From Kiloniellales bacterium (GTDB taxonomy: Bacteria > Pseudomonadota > Alphaproteobacteria > Kiloniellales > JAKSDN01): a DNA stretch of 64,000 bases. The position numbers and the translations under genes are program-made. The notes below the pieces were generated by a model, which was not told where the DNA came from, made no database searches, and saw only the letters and a program-made list of their open reading frames with translations. The stretch spans positions 1-64,000 of the forward strand of contig JASJEC010000053.1 of NCBI GenBank assembly GCA_030064845.1, read 5' to 3'. Below, piece after piece: positions 34,747 through 43,940 of this stretch (its first letter is position 1; every line of letters starts with the position of its first letter).

Positions 34747-35607
34747 TCAGGTTTCTTCGCAGCACCGCGCCAGGGCGCAGAACTGGGCGACATCGAGGTC
34801 TTCCGCCCGCTCGGTCTCGGCGATGCCGGTCGCCGCCAGGAGGCGCTTCGGGTCGCCGGTCAGCGTCTTCAGGCTCTGGCGCAGCATCTTGCGGCGCTGG
34901 CCGAAGGCCGACGCCGTGACCCGCTCGAGCCAATCGAGGGACGCCGGCGCGAGCGGCTGAGGCCTCGGCCGCAGCTGCACGACCGTCGAGCTAACCTTCG
35001 GCGGCGGGGTGAAGGCCCGGGCGGGAACGTCGAACAGGCGGACCACCTCGGTGAGCCACTGGGCGAGGACCGAGAGGCGGCCGTAGGCCTTTTCGCCCGG
35101 CGCCGCCGCGAGCCGCGCCGCGACTTCCTTCTGGAACATCAAGGTCAGGGACTCGTAGGCCTCGCTGTCCGCCGCCAGTTGCCGCAGCCATGCGACCAAG
35201 AGCGCCGTGGAGATGTTGTAGGGCAGGTTCGCCACGATGCGCCGCGGCGGTGCGCCGAGCGTCCGAAGACCGAGCGCGAGCGCATCGCCCTCGACCAGCT
35301 CTAGACGGCCTGGATAGGCCTCGGCCAGCGCCTGCAACGCGGCACAACAGCGCCGGTCCTTCTCGACCGCGACCACCCGGCCGGCGCCTTCGGCCAGCAG
35401 GGCGCGGGTCAGGCCGCCGGGACCCGGACCGATCTCGATCGTGGTTCCGCCGCCCAGGTCTCCGGCGGCGCGGGCAATGCGCCCGGTCAGGTTGAGGTCG
35501 AGCAGGAAGTGCTGGCCGAGCGGCTTGGCCGCCGACAGGCCGTGCAGGGCGATGACTTCGCGCAAAGGCGGCAAAGCGTCGGCACCGGATCTCCTGCGCG
35601 CGGTCAT
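34747..35607 (-). CDS. rsmA: 16S rRNA dimethyladenosine transferase
   Basis: 286 residues from the ATG at 35607. KPLGQHFLLD at the start, SAM motif EIGPGPGGLTRALL, and the catalytic NLPYNIS. It dimethylates two adenines near the 3' end of 16S rRNA (KsgA). It follows surA by 37 bases; the pdxA gene usually between surA and rsmA is not here. Confidence 0.95.
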   Translation of the reverse strand: MTARRRSGADALPPLREVIALHGLSAAKPLGQHFLLDLNLTGRIARAAGDLGGGTTIEIGPGPGGLTRALLAEGAGRVVAVEKDRRCCAALQALAEAYPGRLELVEGDALALGLRTLGAPPRRIVANLPYNISTALLVAWLRQLAADSEAYESLTLMFQKEVAARLAAAPGEKAYGRLSVLAQWLTEVVRLFDVPARAFTPPPKVSSTVVQLRPRPQPLAPASLDWLERVTASAFGQRRKMLRQSLKTLTGDPKRLLAATGIAETERAEDLDVAQFCALARCCEET

Positions 35608-35644
35608 GGTGCCGAGGCGAGCCGCCGCCCGGCCGGGACAGGCG

Positions 35645-36907
35645 TCAAAGGCGCATGTCCACGTTTGCCGCGCGGCGCAGGTCCCGCAGATAGCGTCGGG
35701 AGAGCAGATCGAGCCGCTGGGCGACCAGGGATTCCCGGATCTTTTCCCGGTCGATGCCGTCGTTCTCGCGGTCGCAGACCAACAGCACGCTGATCCCGGA
35801 CGGCAGCTTGACCGGGTCGCTGGGTTCTCCGATCTCCAGGCCGGTAATTGTGCGCCGCAACATGGGCGAGAGATCGGCGAGCTTGATCCGCCCGAGGTCG
35901 CCCGAGCCGGGCGATCCGTTCTCCTTGGCGAAGGCATCAAAGCCGATGCAGCCGTCGATTAGCGCAATGCTCTCCTCCGCCTTCAGTCGCGCCGCTTCCC
36001 ATTCGTCCGCTCCGGCCCCACTGGGCACGCCGACGAGGAGCTGCTTGAGCTGCACGGTCGGGTTGCCCGTGGCGATACGGCGCAGGTCGCGCAGCAACAG
36101 GATGTAGTAGCCGCCGAAGGTCTGGACCGGCCCGACCAGCGTGCCGGGCCGCGCGCCGCTCAGGGCATTGCGGAACTCGTCCGGCAGCTGGCTTTCCTCC
36201 AGCCAGCCCAGGTCGCCGCCGACGGCCGCCGTCGCCGCGCGCGAGAACTGCTGCGCCAGGGCCCGAAAGTCTGCGCCGTTGCGGATTTCCTGAATCAGGC
36301 GCCTGGCGCCGCGTTCGACCTCGTTCTCCTGGTTGACCGAATCGACGCCCAGAAAGATCTCCGAGATCCGCAGTTCCATGCCGCCCTGGCTGGTCAGCAG
36401 GCGGTCGACCACCTCTTCGACCTCCTCGTCGCTGATGTCGACCGTCGGGCGCAGGCGACGTTGGATGACGCTCTGCCAGGTCAAGGTGGTGCGGACCTGG
36501 TCCGCCAGCGCCTGGGGCGCGACGTTGTTGCGCACGAGGTACTGCTGGAAGTCCGGGCCGCTCATCTTGTTCTGGTTCGCCAGACGGCGGATCGCCTCGC
36601 CCAACTGCTGCTCGGTGATGGCAATCTCGAGCCTCTGGGCCTCCTGCATTTTGAGCCGCTCGTCGACCAGGCCGCGCAGGACCTGCTGCTGCAGACGATC
36701 GTACTGGTTCTGCGGATCCGACAATCCCGCGGCCAGAACGGCGAGACGGGTCCGCATCACCAGGTCGAAGAGGGAAATGATCTCGTCGTTGACCACGGCG
36801 GCGGCCCGGTGGACCTCCTGTGCCGCCGCCCGCTCGACCGGCCCGTTGAACGATGCCGCGAGGGCGAGGGCGAACACGAAGGCGCTGACTCTGAAGCTTC
36901 TAATCAT
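35645..36907 (-). CDS. surA: SurA-type periplasmic peptidyl-prolyl isomerase/chaperone
   Basis: 420 residues with a signal peptide (about 1-29). SurA N-terminal chaperone domain (AAVVNDEIISLFDLVMRTRL), then two PPIase-like domains (FRALAQQFSRAATAAVGGDLGWL and a second, less conserved one). It escorts outer-membrane proteins such as LptD to the BAM complex. It is downstream of lptD with 141 bases between. Confidence 0.92.
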   Translation of the reverse strand: MIRSFRVSAFVFALALAASFNGPVERAAAQEVHRAAAVVNDEIISLFDLVMRTRLAVLAAGLSDPQNQYDRLQQQVLRGLVDERLKMQEAQRLEIAITEQQLGEAIRRLANQNKMSGPDFQQYLVRNNVAPQALADQVRTTLTWQSVIQRRLRPTVDISDEEVEEVVDRLLTSQGGMELRISEIFLGVDSVNQENEVERGARRLIQEIRNGADFRALAQQFSRAATAAVGGDLGWLEESQLPDEFRNALSGARPGTLVGPVQTFGGYYILLLRDLRRIATGNPTVQLKQLLVGVPSGAGADEWEAARLKAEESIALIDGCIGFDAFAKENGSPGSGDLGRIKLADLSPMLRRTITGLEIGEPSDPVKLPSGISVLLVCDRENDGIDREKIRESLVAQRLDLLSRRYLRDLRRAANVDMRL

Positions 36908-37048
36908 CGCGAAAAACCCGCAGCGATCTCCGATGCCGTGGCTGCCCGGTCATCTTGAAATATAGTGTGAAGCGGCCCCTGGAACAATGCGCCCGGCGCC
37001 GGCTATCGGGGCGCAGGGGTTAACCAAACCCCGGTGATTCCACAGATA

Positions 37049-39280
37049 CTAGAGCGGCGAGAAGGATCCGAGGTTCTTGAACTCCACCCGGAAGAACACC
37101 GAGTCCTCGGAATCGATTTCCCGGTCATTGAAGAAGTTCCGTTCGCCCACGAGCTCGAAGGTGAAGCACTCGTTCTGGTAGACCAGACCAATCGACGCCC
37201 GCAGGTTCTCGTCTTGATCGAGGTCCCGGCGCAGGAAGAACGAGGTCGACAGTTCCTCGGTCAGCCGGCTGGAGATGTTGAACTTGATCTCCTCGCGCTT
37301 GTCGAAGATCTCGGTGTCGGTGCTGGCTTCTTCGTCGGTAAACAGGTAGCCGATCTGGAAGTTCAAGGCCGGCGGGCCAACGTTCATGTCGATTTCGTGG
37401 CGCCGGGCCGCGTAGTCGTCCTTGTCCAGGCGGAAGCGGTAGAGCAGGTCGAGTTCCGCGATCGGCTGGATCCTCACCCGACCGACGATATCTGAGAGGT
37501 TGTCCCGCACGCCCGACTGTTCGGTGAAGAGGTCTTCCTGCTCCCGCAGACGATAGCTCTGACCGACGAAGACCTCGGCGCCCCGGTCTTCCGGCGTCGT
37601 GCCCTCCCACAGGAAGCCATAGTCAATCCGCTGTCCCTCGTCGACACGGTCGCGTCCCGAAAATCGGTTGAGGCTGAAGAGGTTCGTATCGTCGAACTCG
37701 AAGTCGAGGCTGTCTTCGTTCGGGATCTCGGCCGGATTGCCGAAGTCCGGCCCGGCCACCACCTGGAACGAGGGCTGGATCAACTGATCCATGAACTCCG
37801 AATGCCTAACCATGGGCAGCCGCCAGCTCAGCGCGGCCTGGGGAAAGAAGCGGCCGGCCACTTCCGAATCGTCGACGCCGGGCGGATTGACGTCGTCGCT
37901 GCCAGGCTCGAAATCCTGAGTCCAATAGCCGTCGGTCTGCAGCCGCGCCGTGAAGGTGTAGGCGCCGCCTATCGGGTCGGTGAAGGGCATCTCGAACTCG
38001 CTGACGAGAGACGCCCGCCGCGTATCCCGGCCCTCGACCCGTGTCAGGATGGCGAGGTTCGGGTCCAGCCTGAGCACGCCATTGCCGAACAGGGGCTCGC
38101 TCTTGTAGCTGTAGTCGATCAAGGGGGCGACGATGGGCTCCTCCTCGTCAACGTCCTCCTCGCGCAGCCCCTGGAAGGCGATCGCCTCGATCTCGCCGTG
38201 GTCCCGACCGTCGAAGTACTCGGTGAAAACTCGGCTGGTCAGGAAACTGGCGTCGCTGAAGCCATAGAGCCGCAGGTAGGTGTCGTCGGTCGTCCGATTT
38301 AAGTCGAAACCCGAGCGCCAGGCCTCGTCGAGCTCGTAGAGGCCCTCGGCTTCGATGTGGCCGCGGAACTCGTTCCTCTTGGTCTCGCCGTTGTTGGCCT
38401 CGCGGTCGGCAATGGTGGCGCTACCGCGGAACTCGTGCCTGCCGAACTTGAAGAGCTGGCGGTACTCGCCCGCGGCCACGGCGCTCTGGTCGGTCGTGAA
38501 GATCGGCTCGAAGGTGATGTCCGCCGTATCCCCCAGTGTCCAGTAGTAAGGGATCTGGACGACGGTGCCCAACTGGCTCGAGCGACCCACGGTCGGGGCC
38601 AGGAAACCGCTCTTTCGGTCGACCGTCGGGTCGGGATGCTCGAAGTACGGCAGGTAGAGCACGGGCAGGCCACCCATCTCCAGCCAGGCATTGGAATAGC
38701 GGACCGTCTTGTCTTCCTCGTCGTGGATCACCTTGGTCGCTTTGAGCTGCCAGAACGGCGCTTCGTCCGGATTCTCCCGACACAAGTTGCAGGGGCTGTA
38801 AACGCCGTTGCGGACCACCGTCAAGTTGCCCCCGGTGCGCAGCGCGCTGGCCCCCGCGATGCGGTTCTGGTCCCTCAGCATGATGCCGATGTCGCGAATG
38901 AAGCCTTCGCGCAGGTCTCCGGTGAGTTCGGCGAACTCGGCGTAGATCACCTCGCCGTCGGGCTCGATCAGGACGACGTTGCCCGAGGCCGTCACAACAT
39001 CGCTGCGCCGGTTGTAGGACACGGTGTCCGCCATGAGGACGCGATCGTCCTGGGAGATCTCGACTCTCCCGCGCGCGGTAACGATGGCCAGATCCTCGTC
39101 GTAGACGATCTCGTCGGCGCTGATCAGGCCGGCGTCGCGACCCGGCGCCGGAGGTATCGTCTCTACGCCGGTAGCGGCGGCCGGGCCGGCGCTCTGGGCG
39201 AGCGCGGACGCGGACAGAGCCGCGAAGACCAAGAGGCCCGCCGCCAGACCTCCGATCGAGTTACCCAACGCCCCCCGCAT
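37049..39280 (-). CDS. lptD: LPS-assembly protein LptD
   Basis: 743 residues with a signal peptide (about 1-28). An OstA-like N-terminal domain (ISADEIVYDEDLAIVTARGRVEI...MADTVSYN) is followed by a large beta-barrel region. The CNLC pair near residue 150 (YSPCNLCRENP) and a C-terminal Cys (YQNECFTFEL) are in the positions where disulphides of the LptD plug usually form. It inserts LPS into the outer leaflet. lptF and lptG are not adjacent. Confidence 0.94.
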   Translation of the reverse strand: MRGALGNSIGGLAAGLLVFAALSASALAQSAGPAAATGVETIPPAPGRDAGLISADEIVYDEDLAIVTARGRVEISQDDRVLMADTVSYNRRSDVVTASGNVVLIEPDGEVIYAEFAELTGDLREGFIRDIGIMLRDQNRIAGASALRTGGNLTVVRNGVYSPCNLCRENPDEAPFWQLKATKVIHDEEDKTVRYSNAWLEMGGLPVLYLPYFEHPDPTVDRKSGFLAPTVGRSSQLGTVVQIPYYWTLGDTADITFEPIFTTDQSAVAAGEYRQLFKFGRHEFRGSATIADREANNGETKRNEFRGHIEAEGLYELDEAWRSGFDLNRTTDDTYLRLYGFSDASFLTSRVFTEYFDGRDHGEIEAIAFQGLREEDVDEEEPIVAPLIDYSYKSEPLFGNGVLRLDPNLAILTRVEGRDTRRASLVSEFEMPFTDPIGGAYTFTARLQTDGYWTQDFEPGSDDVNPPGVDDSEVAGRFFPQAALSWRLPMVRHSEFMDQLIQPSFQVVAGPDFGNPAEIPNEDSLDFEFDDTNLFSLNRFSGRDRVDEGQRIDYGFLWEGTTPEDRGAEVFVGQSYRLREQEDLFTEQSGVRDNLSDIVGRVRIQPIAELDLLYRFRLDKDDYAARRHEIDMNVGPPALNFQIGYLFTDEEASTDTEIFDKREEIKFNISSRLTEELSTSFFLRRDLDQDENLRASIGLVYQNECFTFELVGERNFFNDREIDSEDSVFFRVEFKNLGSFSPL

Positions 39281-39666
39281 GATCCCGATTCAAGGAAACC
39301 CCTGATACCGCTTCACCGTGCTCGTCCCCCTCGCAGCGGCTCGTTCGGGCGACCCCCGCGCCCGGCGCCGTCGATCTTACCCGACATTGCGGCACCGCAA
39401 ACGAAATTCCGCAGCCGCAAGAGGATGTGACGAGAGAGCGTGTCACGGCGCGGCGCCGGACCGCGCAGGCATTGACAGAGCAACGGTCGAGCGGATATCG
39501 CAGGGGCCCGGAGTCAGAAAGCCTCGGCCTCCGGCGCCGTGCAGATCGGATCCCACGGCTTTCGCGCGGCGCGGAAGCGATCTGCCTTCGCCGACCGGCC
39601 CGAATGACGGTCCGTACCATCGCGGCTTTCGTATATCCGCCCGAGTACACTCTGACGAGGACCGCG
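39281..39666. other. Divergent gap lptD / pepA
   Basis: This stretch separates the leftward lptD from the rightward pepA. It has a candidate pepA promoter (39472-39501) and, just before it, an inverted repeat GTGAC (39427-39431) / GTCAC (39442-39446). In related genomes lptF and lptG occupy the position next to lptD, but no remnant of either is recognisable here. The in-frame extension before the pepA ATG is low-complexity and judged non-coding. Confidence 0.5.
39472..39501 (+). promoter_or_regulatory. Candidate pepA promoter
   Basis: Perfect TTGACA (39472-39477) followed after 18 bases by TATCGC (39496-39501), or after 16 by GATATC. The start would lie about 160 bases before the pepA ATG. 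The -35 is strong but the -10 is ambiguous. Confidence 0.4.
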
Positions 39667-41163
39667 ATGAAAATCTCTTTCGCTACCCCCGGCCTGCCCG
39701 AGGACGGTGCGCTGGCCGTGTTCGCCGCAAAGAACAGCAAGCTGCTCGGCGCCGCCGCCGAGCTCGACAAGACGACCAAAGGCGCTCTGACCCGGGCAAT
39801 CAAGGCCAGCCGTTTCGAGGGCAAGCCCAAGCAGGTGCTCGAGGTGCTCGCGCCGCCGGGATTGAAGAACAGCCGCGTCGTCCTGCTCGGCCTGGGCGAT
39901 CCGAAGGACTTGAAGCCGCTGGACAGCGAGGCGATCGGGGGCGGCCTGCTCGCCGTGCTCAATGCGAGCGGCGAGACCAAGGCCTCGGTGCTGTGCGACG
40001 CACTGGGCGACGCCGAGGCCGACGCGGCCCATGCCGCCGCGCTGGCGGCCGGCGCCTGGCTGCGCAGCTATCGCTTCGACCGCTACCGCACCAAGGAAAA
40101 GGCCGAGAAGAAGCCGAGCCTGACCAAGCTGGACATCCTGGTCGAGGACGTGAAAGCGGCCCGCAAACACCACGGGGTGGCCGCCAAGGTGGCCGGCGGC
40201 GTTTTCGTGACCCGGGACCTCGTGTCCGAACCGGCCAACATTATCTATCCCAAGACCCTGGCCGCCGAGGCCAAGAAGCTCGAAAAGCTGGGCGTCGAGG
40301 TCCAGGTGCTCGGAGTCAAGGAGATGACCAAGCTCGGCATGGGCGCCCTGCTGGGGGTCGGCCAGGGCTCGGACCGCGAGTCGCAACTGGTCACCATGCA
40401 CTGGAAAGGCGCGGCGACCGGCAAGAACAAGCAGCCTTTCGCGATCGTCGGCAAGGGCGTGACCTTCGACACCGGCGGTATCTCGATCAAGCCGGCCGGC
40501 GGCATGGAAGACATGAAATGGGACATGGGCGGCGCCGGCGTGGTGATCGGCCTGATGCACGCGCTCGCCGCGCGCAAGGCCAAGGCCAACGTGATCGGCA
40601 TCTGCGGGCTGGTCGAGAACATGCCTTCGGGCACGGCCCAGCGGCCCGGCGACATCGTCACCTCCATGTCCGGCCAGACCATCGAGGTCATCAACACCGA
40701 CGCCGAGGGCCGGCTGGTGCTGGCCGACGCGCTCTGGTACGTCCAGGAGAACTTCAAGCCGCGCGGCATCATCGATCTCGCCACGCTGACCGGCGCGATC
40801 ATCATCGCGCTCGGGCACGAGCACGCCGGCCTCTTCTCCAATGACGACGATCTCTCCGAACAGCTGCGCGCGGCCGGCCAGGCGACGGACGAGCCGGTCT
40901 GGCGCCTGCCGCTGGGCAAGGAATACGACAAGCAGATCGACAGCGACGCGGCCGACATGAAGAACGTCGGCAACCGCTCGGCCGGCTCGATCACGGCGGC
41001 CCAGTTCCTCCAGCGCTTCGTCAAGGAAGGCACGCCCTGGGCGCATCTGGACATCGCCGGCGTGACCTGGTCGAGCAAGGACAAGCCGACCGTGCCGAAA
41101 GGCGGGACAGGCTTCGGCGTGCGCCTGCTCGACCGCCTGGTCGCGGACAACCTGGAGAACTAG
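39667..41163 (+). CDS. pepA: Leucyl aminopeptidase
   Basis: 498 residues from the ATG at 39667. The M17 signature NTDAEGRL is present, with metal and substrate ligands in [31 protein letters not shown]. It is a hexameric zinc aminopeptidase in the cytoplasm; some members also bind DNA. holC and a GNAT gene follow. Confidence 0.96.
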   Translation: MKISFATPGLPEDGALAVFAAKNSKLLGAAAELDKTTKGALTRAIKASRFEGKPKQVLEVLAPPGLKNSRVVLLGLGDPKDLKPLDSEAIGGGLLAVLNASGETKASVLCDALGDAEADAAHAAALAAGAWLRSYRFDRYRTKEKAEKKPSLTKLDILVEDVKAARKHHGVAAKVAGGVFVTRDLVSEPANIIYPKTLAAEAKKLEKLGVEVQVLGVKEMTKLGMGALLGVGQGSDRESQLVTMHWKGAATGKNKQPFAIVGKGVTFDTGGISIKPAGGMEDMKWDMGGAGVVIGLMHALAARKAKANVIGICGLVENMPSGTAQRPGDIVTSMSGQTIEVINTDAEGRLVLADALWYVQENFKPRGIIDLATLTGAIIIALGHEHAGLFSNDDDLSEQLRAAGQATDEPVWRLPLGKEYDKQIDSDAADMKNVGNRSAGSITAAQFLQRFVKEGTPWAHLDIAGVTWSSKDKPTVPKGGTGFGVRLLDRLVADNLEN

Positions 41164-41174
41164 CCCCAGGCGCC

Positions 41175-41642
41175 ATGATCGCCGAGCCGACGATTCGCCG
41201 GGCAGAGGCGGGCGACAGCCTCCGGGTCGCGGCGGCCGCCTCACATTTGCTCGGTGAGCTCGCAGGCGGAAGCGGCGGGAGCGACCGGGAACACCTGGCC
41301 GCCGTGACCCGCGATCTATTGGCGGACGGCACCGTTGCCGCGTGGCTCGCCCTCGACGCGGAGGAACGGCCGGTCGGGCTGATCACGGTCAACGAGTGCG
41401 CCGCGATCTACGCCGGCGGCCGCTTCGGCGAGATCTGCGAGCTCTACGTCGATCCCGCCTATCGCTCGTCCGGCCTCGGCCGGCGCCTGGTCGAAGCGGT
41501 CTGCGACTTCGCCCGTGAACGGAACTGGCCGCGGTTGGAGGTGGGCGCCCCCGGCCTGCCGCGCTGGCAGCGCACGGTCGACTTCTACCGCGGCTGCGGC
41601 TTCGTCGAGGTCGGGCCGCGCCTCAAGCTCGTGCTGGAGTAA
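41175..41642 (+). CDS. GNAT family N-acetyltransferase
   Basis: 155 residues. GNAT fold with ELYVDPAYRSSGLGRRLVEAVCDFARE (acetyl-CoA-binding motif A, R/Q-x-x-G-x-G/A) in the middle and FYRGCGFVEVGPRLKLVL at the end. Substrate unknown. It lies 11 bases after pepA and two bases before holC, so it is probably in the same transcript. Confidence 0.88.
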   Translation: MIAEPTIRRAEAGDSLRVAAAASHLLGELAGGSGGSDREHLAAVTRDLLADGTVAAWLALDAEERPVGLITVNECAAIYAGGRFGEICELYVDPAYRSSGLGRRLVEAVCDFARERNWPRLEVGAPGLPRWQRTVDFYRGCGFVEVGPRLKLVLE

Positions 41643-41644
41643 CC

Positions 41645-42094
41645 ATGACCGACGTGCGCTTCTATCACCTGACCCGCAGCAGCCTGGAGGCGGCCTTGCC
41701 GCAGCTCCTGGAGAAGACGCTACAGCGCGAGGCCAGGGCGGTGGTCATAGCGGGTTCGGAGGAGCGGGTCGAGGCTCTCACGGTCCACCTCTGGGCCTAC
41801 AACGACCGCAACTTCCTGCCCCACGGCTCGGCCAAGGACGGCTTCGCGGAAGACCAGCCGATCTGGCTCACAGCGAAGGACGAGAACCCCAACGGCGCCC
41901 GTTTCCTCTTCCTGACCGATGGGGCGACCAGCGGGCGGCTTGCCGACTATGAGATCTGCGCAAACCTCTTCGACGGCCGCGACGAGGCCGCCGTGGCCAA
42001 GGCCCGGGAGCAGTGGAAGGCCTGCAAGGACGCCGGACACACGGTCACTTATTGGCAACAGGACGAGTCCGGCCGCTGGTCGCAGAAGGCGTGA
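41645..42094 (+). CDS. holC: DNA polymerase III chi subunit
   Basis: 149 residues. VRFYHLTRSSLEAALPQLLEKTLQR at the start and ALTVHLWAYNDRNFLPHG in the middle match the chi subunit, which links the clamp loader to single-strand-binding protein. The pepA-holC arrangement is conserved across proteobacteria and supports the call. A hairpin follows 20 bases after the stop. Confidence 0.92.
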   Translation: MTDVRFYHLTRSSLEAALPQLLEKTLQREARAVVIAGSEERVEALTVHLWAYNDRNFLPHGSAKDGFAEDQPIWLTAKDENPNGARFLFLTDGATSGRLADYEICANLFDGRDEAAVAKAREQWKACKDAGHTVTYWQQDESGRWSQKA

Positions 42095-42113
42095 GTTCGG
42101 TCTAGGAGCGAGA

Positions 42114-42129
42114 TTCCGCGAAAGCGGAA
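42114..42129. terminator. Hairpin between holC and a convergent transporter gene
   Basis: TTCCGC-GAAA-GCGGAA is a perfect six-base-pair stem closed by a GAAA (GNRA) tetraloop, lying between convergent gene ends (holC and an EamA gene). Short, without a T tract on the plus strand, so probably a modest bidirectional terminator or transcript-end stabiliser. Confidence 0.45.
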
Positions 42130-42134
42130 AGATC

Positions 42135-43088
42135 TTACCTACGCGCGTGCAGCTTCCTGGCCCTGCCGCGCACCAGTCCGAGCGAGGCCTCGCGGTAAAG
42201 GATATAGAGTCCGCTCGCCATGACGATGGCGACGCCGATCCAGATGTTGTTCCCCGGCACCTCGCCCCAGATGAAGAAGCCGAGCACCACGGCCCAGAGC
42301 ATGGCGGTGTACTCGAAGGGCATGATCACCGAGACGTCGGCGAGCGACACGGCGCGAGTGAAGGTGATCTGCGCCATGCCGCCGATCAGGCCGAGCGCGA
42401 CCAGCAGCGCCCAGTCCCAGGGCTCCGGCGTCACCCAGGAAAAGGGCAGCGCGGCCCCGGACACGAGAGTGCAGGCCAGGGTGAAGTAGAAGACGATCGA
42501 GGCGCTGGTCTCGGTCCGGCTCAGCTTGCGCACGAAGACCATGGCGAGCGCGTAGAACACAACGCCGCCCAGGGGCACGAGGGCGACGGTCTGGAACACG
42601 CCGGCGCCCGGCTGAATCATGATCAGCACGCCGAGGAAACCGACCAGGACGGCGGACCAGCGGCGCAGGCCGACCCGCTCGCCCAGCAGCGGCACCGAAA
42701 GCGCCGTCACGAAGACCGGCGCGGCGAAGGTGATGGCGATCACGTCCGCCAGAGGCATATGGGCGAAGGCGTAGAAGAAGGCCCAGAGCGCCAGGACGCC
42801 GACCACGGCGCGCAGCAAGTGGCCCTGCCTGTCGTTCATGCGCAGGGCCTGGGAAACGCCGTCGCGGAACATGAGGAAGCCGAGCGGGATGAAGGCGAAG
42901 AGGCTGCGGAAGAAGACCAGCTGCACCGTCGGGTAGCTCTCGCCCAGCCACTTCACCAGGGCGTCCATGATCGAGAACAGGCCGACCCCCAGGATCATCA
43001 GGGCGATCGCCCGGCCGCGGCGGGCCGCCTCCCGGTCCGGTGTCGGTGTGGCGAGGGGTTCGGATGCGCTCTGCGAGGCGGCGGACAT
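42135..43088 (-). CDS. EamA/DMT-superfamily transporter (paralogue)
   Basis: 317 residues from the ATG at 43088; the longer frame to 43202 is a Cys/Arg-rich extension and unlikely. Ten membrane helices in two EamA halves (starting at ALMILGVGLFSIMDALVKWLGESYP and VALVPLGGVVFYALAMVFVRK). It resembles the transporter at 9758-10759 in layout and in several motifs, so the two are paralogues. Substrate unknown. Confidence 0.87.
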   Translation of the reverse strand: MSAASQSASEPLATPTPDREAARRGRAIALMILGVGLFSIMDALVKWLGESYPTVQLVFFRSLFAFIPLGFLMFRDGVSQALRMNDRQGHLLRAVVGVLALWAFFYAFAHMPLADVIAITFAAPVFVTALSVPLLGERVGLRRWSAVLVGFLGVLIMIQPGAGVFQTVALVPLGGVVFYALAMVFVRKLSRTETSASIVFYFTLACTLVSGAALPFSWVTPEPWDWALLVALGLIGGMAQITFTRAVSLADVSVIMPFEYTAMLWAVVLGFFIWGEVPGNNIWIGVAIVMASGLYILYREASLGLVRGRARKLHARR

Positions 43089-43241
43089 GGGAAAGCTCTC
43101 TCGGGATTCGGAATAGCCGGAACATAGGCCTTCCGGGCAGCGGCGAGCCTTGCACTTATTGCAACCCGGCGTCGCGGCCCTCGCGGGCCGAACGGCGCCC
43201 ATCGCTCACCGGATCTTAAGGTCTCGCCTCTTCGCCGCCCC

Positions 43242-43748
43242 TCAGTAGAGCCAGGCGCGATAGCGCGGGTCGGCGTCCTTCATTTCCTCGAACAGCCGGT
43301 TCATGCGGTCGAGGAACCAGAGCTTGCCGCCGACCACCACGATCAGGCCCAGCAGGGTCGGCAGCACCGCCAGGCCGACCAGGCCCCACATCAGCGGCAG
43401 CAGGCCGAGGCCCGACAGCAGGGCGAGGAACATGGCCATGCTGCCATGATAGGCCGGCACCGGCACGGACCCGCGGTTGAGCCAGACCCGCTCGCCGAGA
43501 ACGCCCCTCGAGGCCCAGTTGTCTGTCGATGTGGGCTCCGGGAAGACGCGCGGATTGAGCCAGGTCCAGAGCGCCAGGAGGAGGCAAGGCACGAGGGCCC
43601 ACCAGCCGATCCAGACCCGGCTCCAGATCGCCGCTGCCAGAAGCGGCAAGATCAGGAGACGCGTCCAGACGCTCCAGGGATTGGCGTGGCGCGCCCAGAC
43701 CCGGTCGTCCATGGCGAAGGCCCGGGCAATGAGGTTGTCGAGAGCCAT
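43242..43748 (-). CDS. DUF6653-like membrane protein
   Basis: 168 residues with three or four hydrophobic segments (LLILPLLAAAIWSRVWIGWWALVPCLLLALWTW near 30-63, MAMFLALLSGLGLLPLMWG and LAVLPTLLGLIVVVGG near 104-143). Motifs MDDRVWARHANPWSVWTR and NPRVFPEP match the DUF6653 family as I recall it; function unknown. Follows the tiny lipoprotein gene on the same strand by 21 bases. Confidence 0.7.
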   Translation of the reverse strand: MALDNLIARAFAMDDRVWARHANPWSVWTRLLILPLLAAAIWSRVWIGWWALVPCLLLALWTWLNPRVFPEPTSTDNWASRGVLGERVWLNRGSVPVPAYHGSMAMFLALLSGLGLLPLMWGLVGLAVLPTLLGLIVVVGGKLWFLDRMNRLFEEMKDADPRYRAWLY

Positions 43749-43769
43749 CGGTCTGAACCGCCGGCCGAC

Positions 43770-43940
43770 TCAGTAATCGTCGAGAGCCGTGCAGACGTCG
43801 GGATTGCTGTCGCAGTGGGCCTTCATGGAGTTGTAGATCGTCTGGCCGATCTGCTGGGCGGTGCAGGCGCCGAGCAGAATGGACAGCGCCGCCGCCAGGA
43901 TCAGCGCCCTGCCTGCCCCGCCCGCCAGCCGGCGTCTCAT
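43770..43940 (-). CDS. Tiny lipoprotein (56 residues)
   Basis: A short frame from the ATG at 43940 to a TGA at 43770 encodes a signal peptide with lipobox LGAC (Cys25), followed by about 30 residues (TAQQIGQTIYNSMKAHCDSNPDVC...) with two further Cys that could pair. The start overlaps the stop of the ABC-F gene as ATGA, a strong sign of translational coupling. Proteins of this type are often missed by gene callers. Function unknown. Confidence 0.75.
   Translation of the reverse strand: MRRRLAGGAGRALILAAALSILLGACTAQQIGQTIYNSMKAHCDSNPDVCTALDDY

Noticed and set aside
35608-35940. N-terminal extension of rsmA or a hidden pdxA
   Set aside because: The extension is a shadow of surA in another frame. 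There is no PdxA motif and no space.
39427-39446. A CRP/FNR-type site (TGTGA...TCACG) before pepA
   Set aside because: The spacing between half-sites is 12 rather than 6 bases, so it is recorded only as an inverted repeat.
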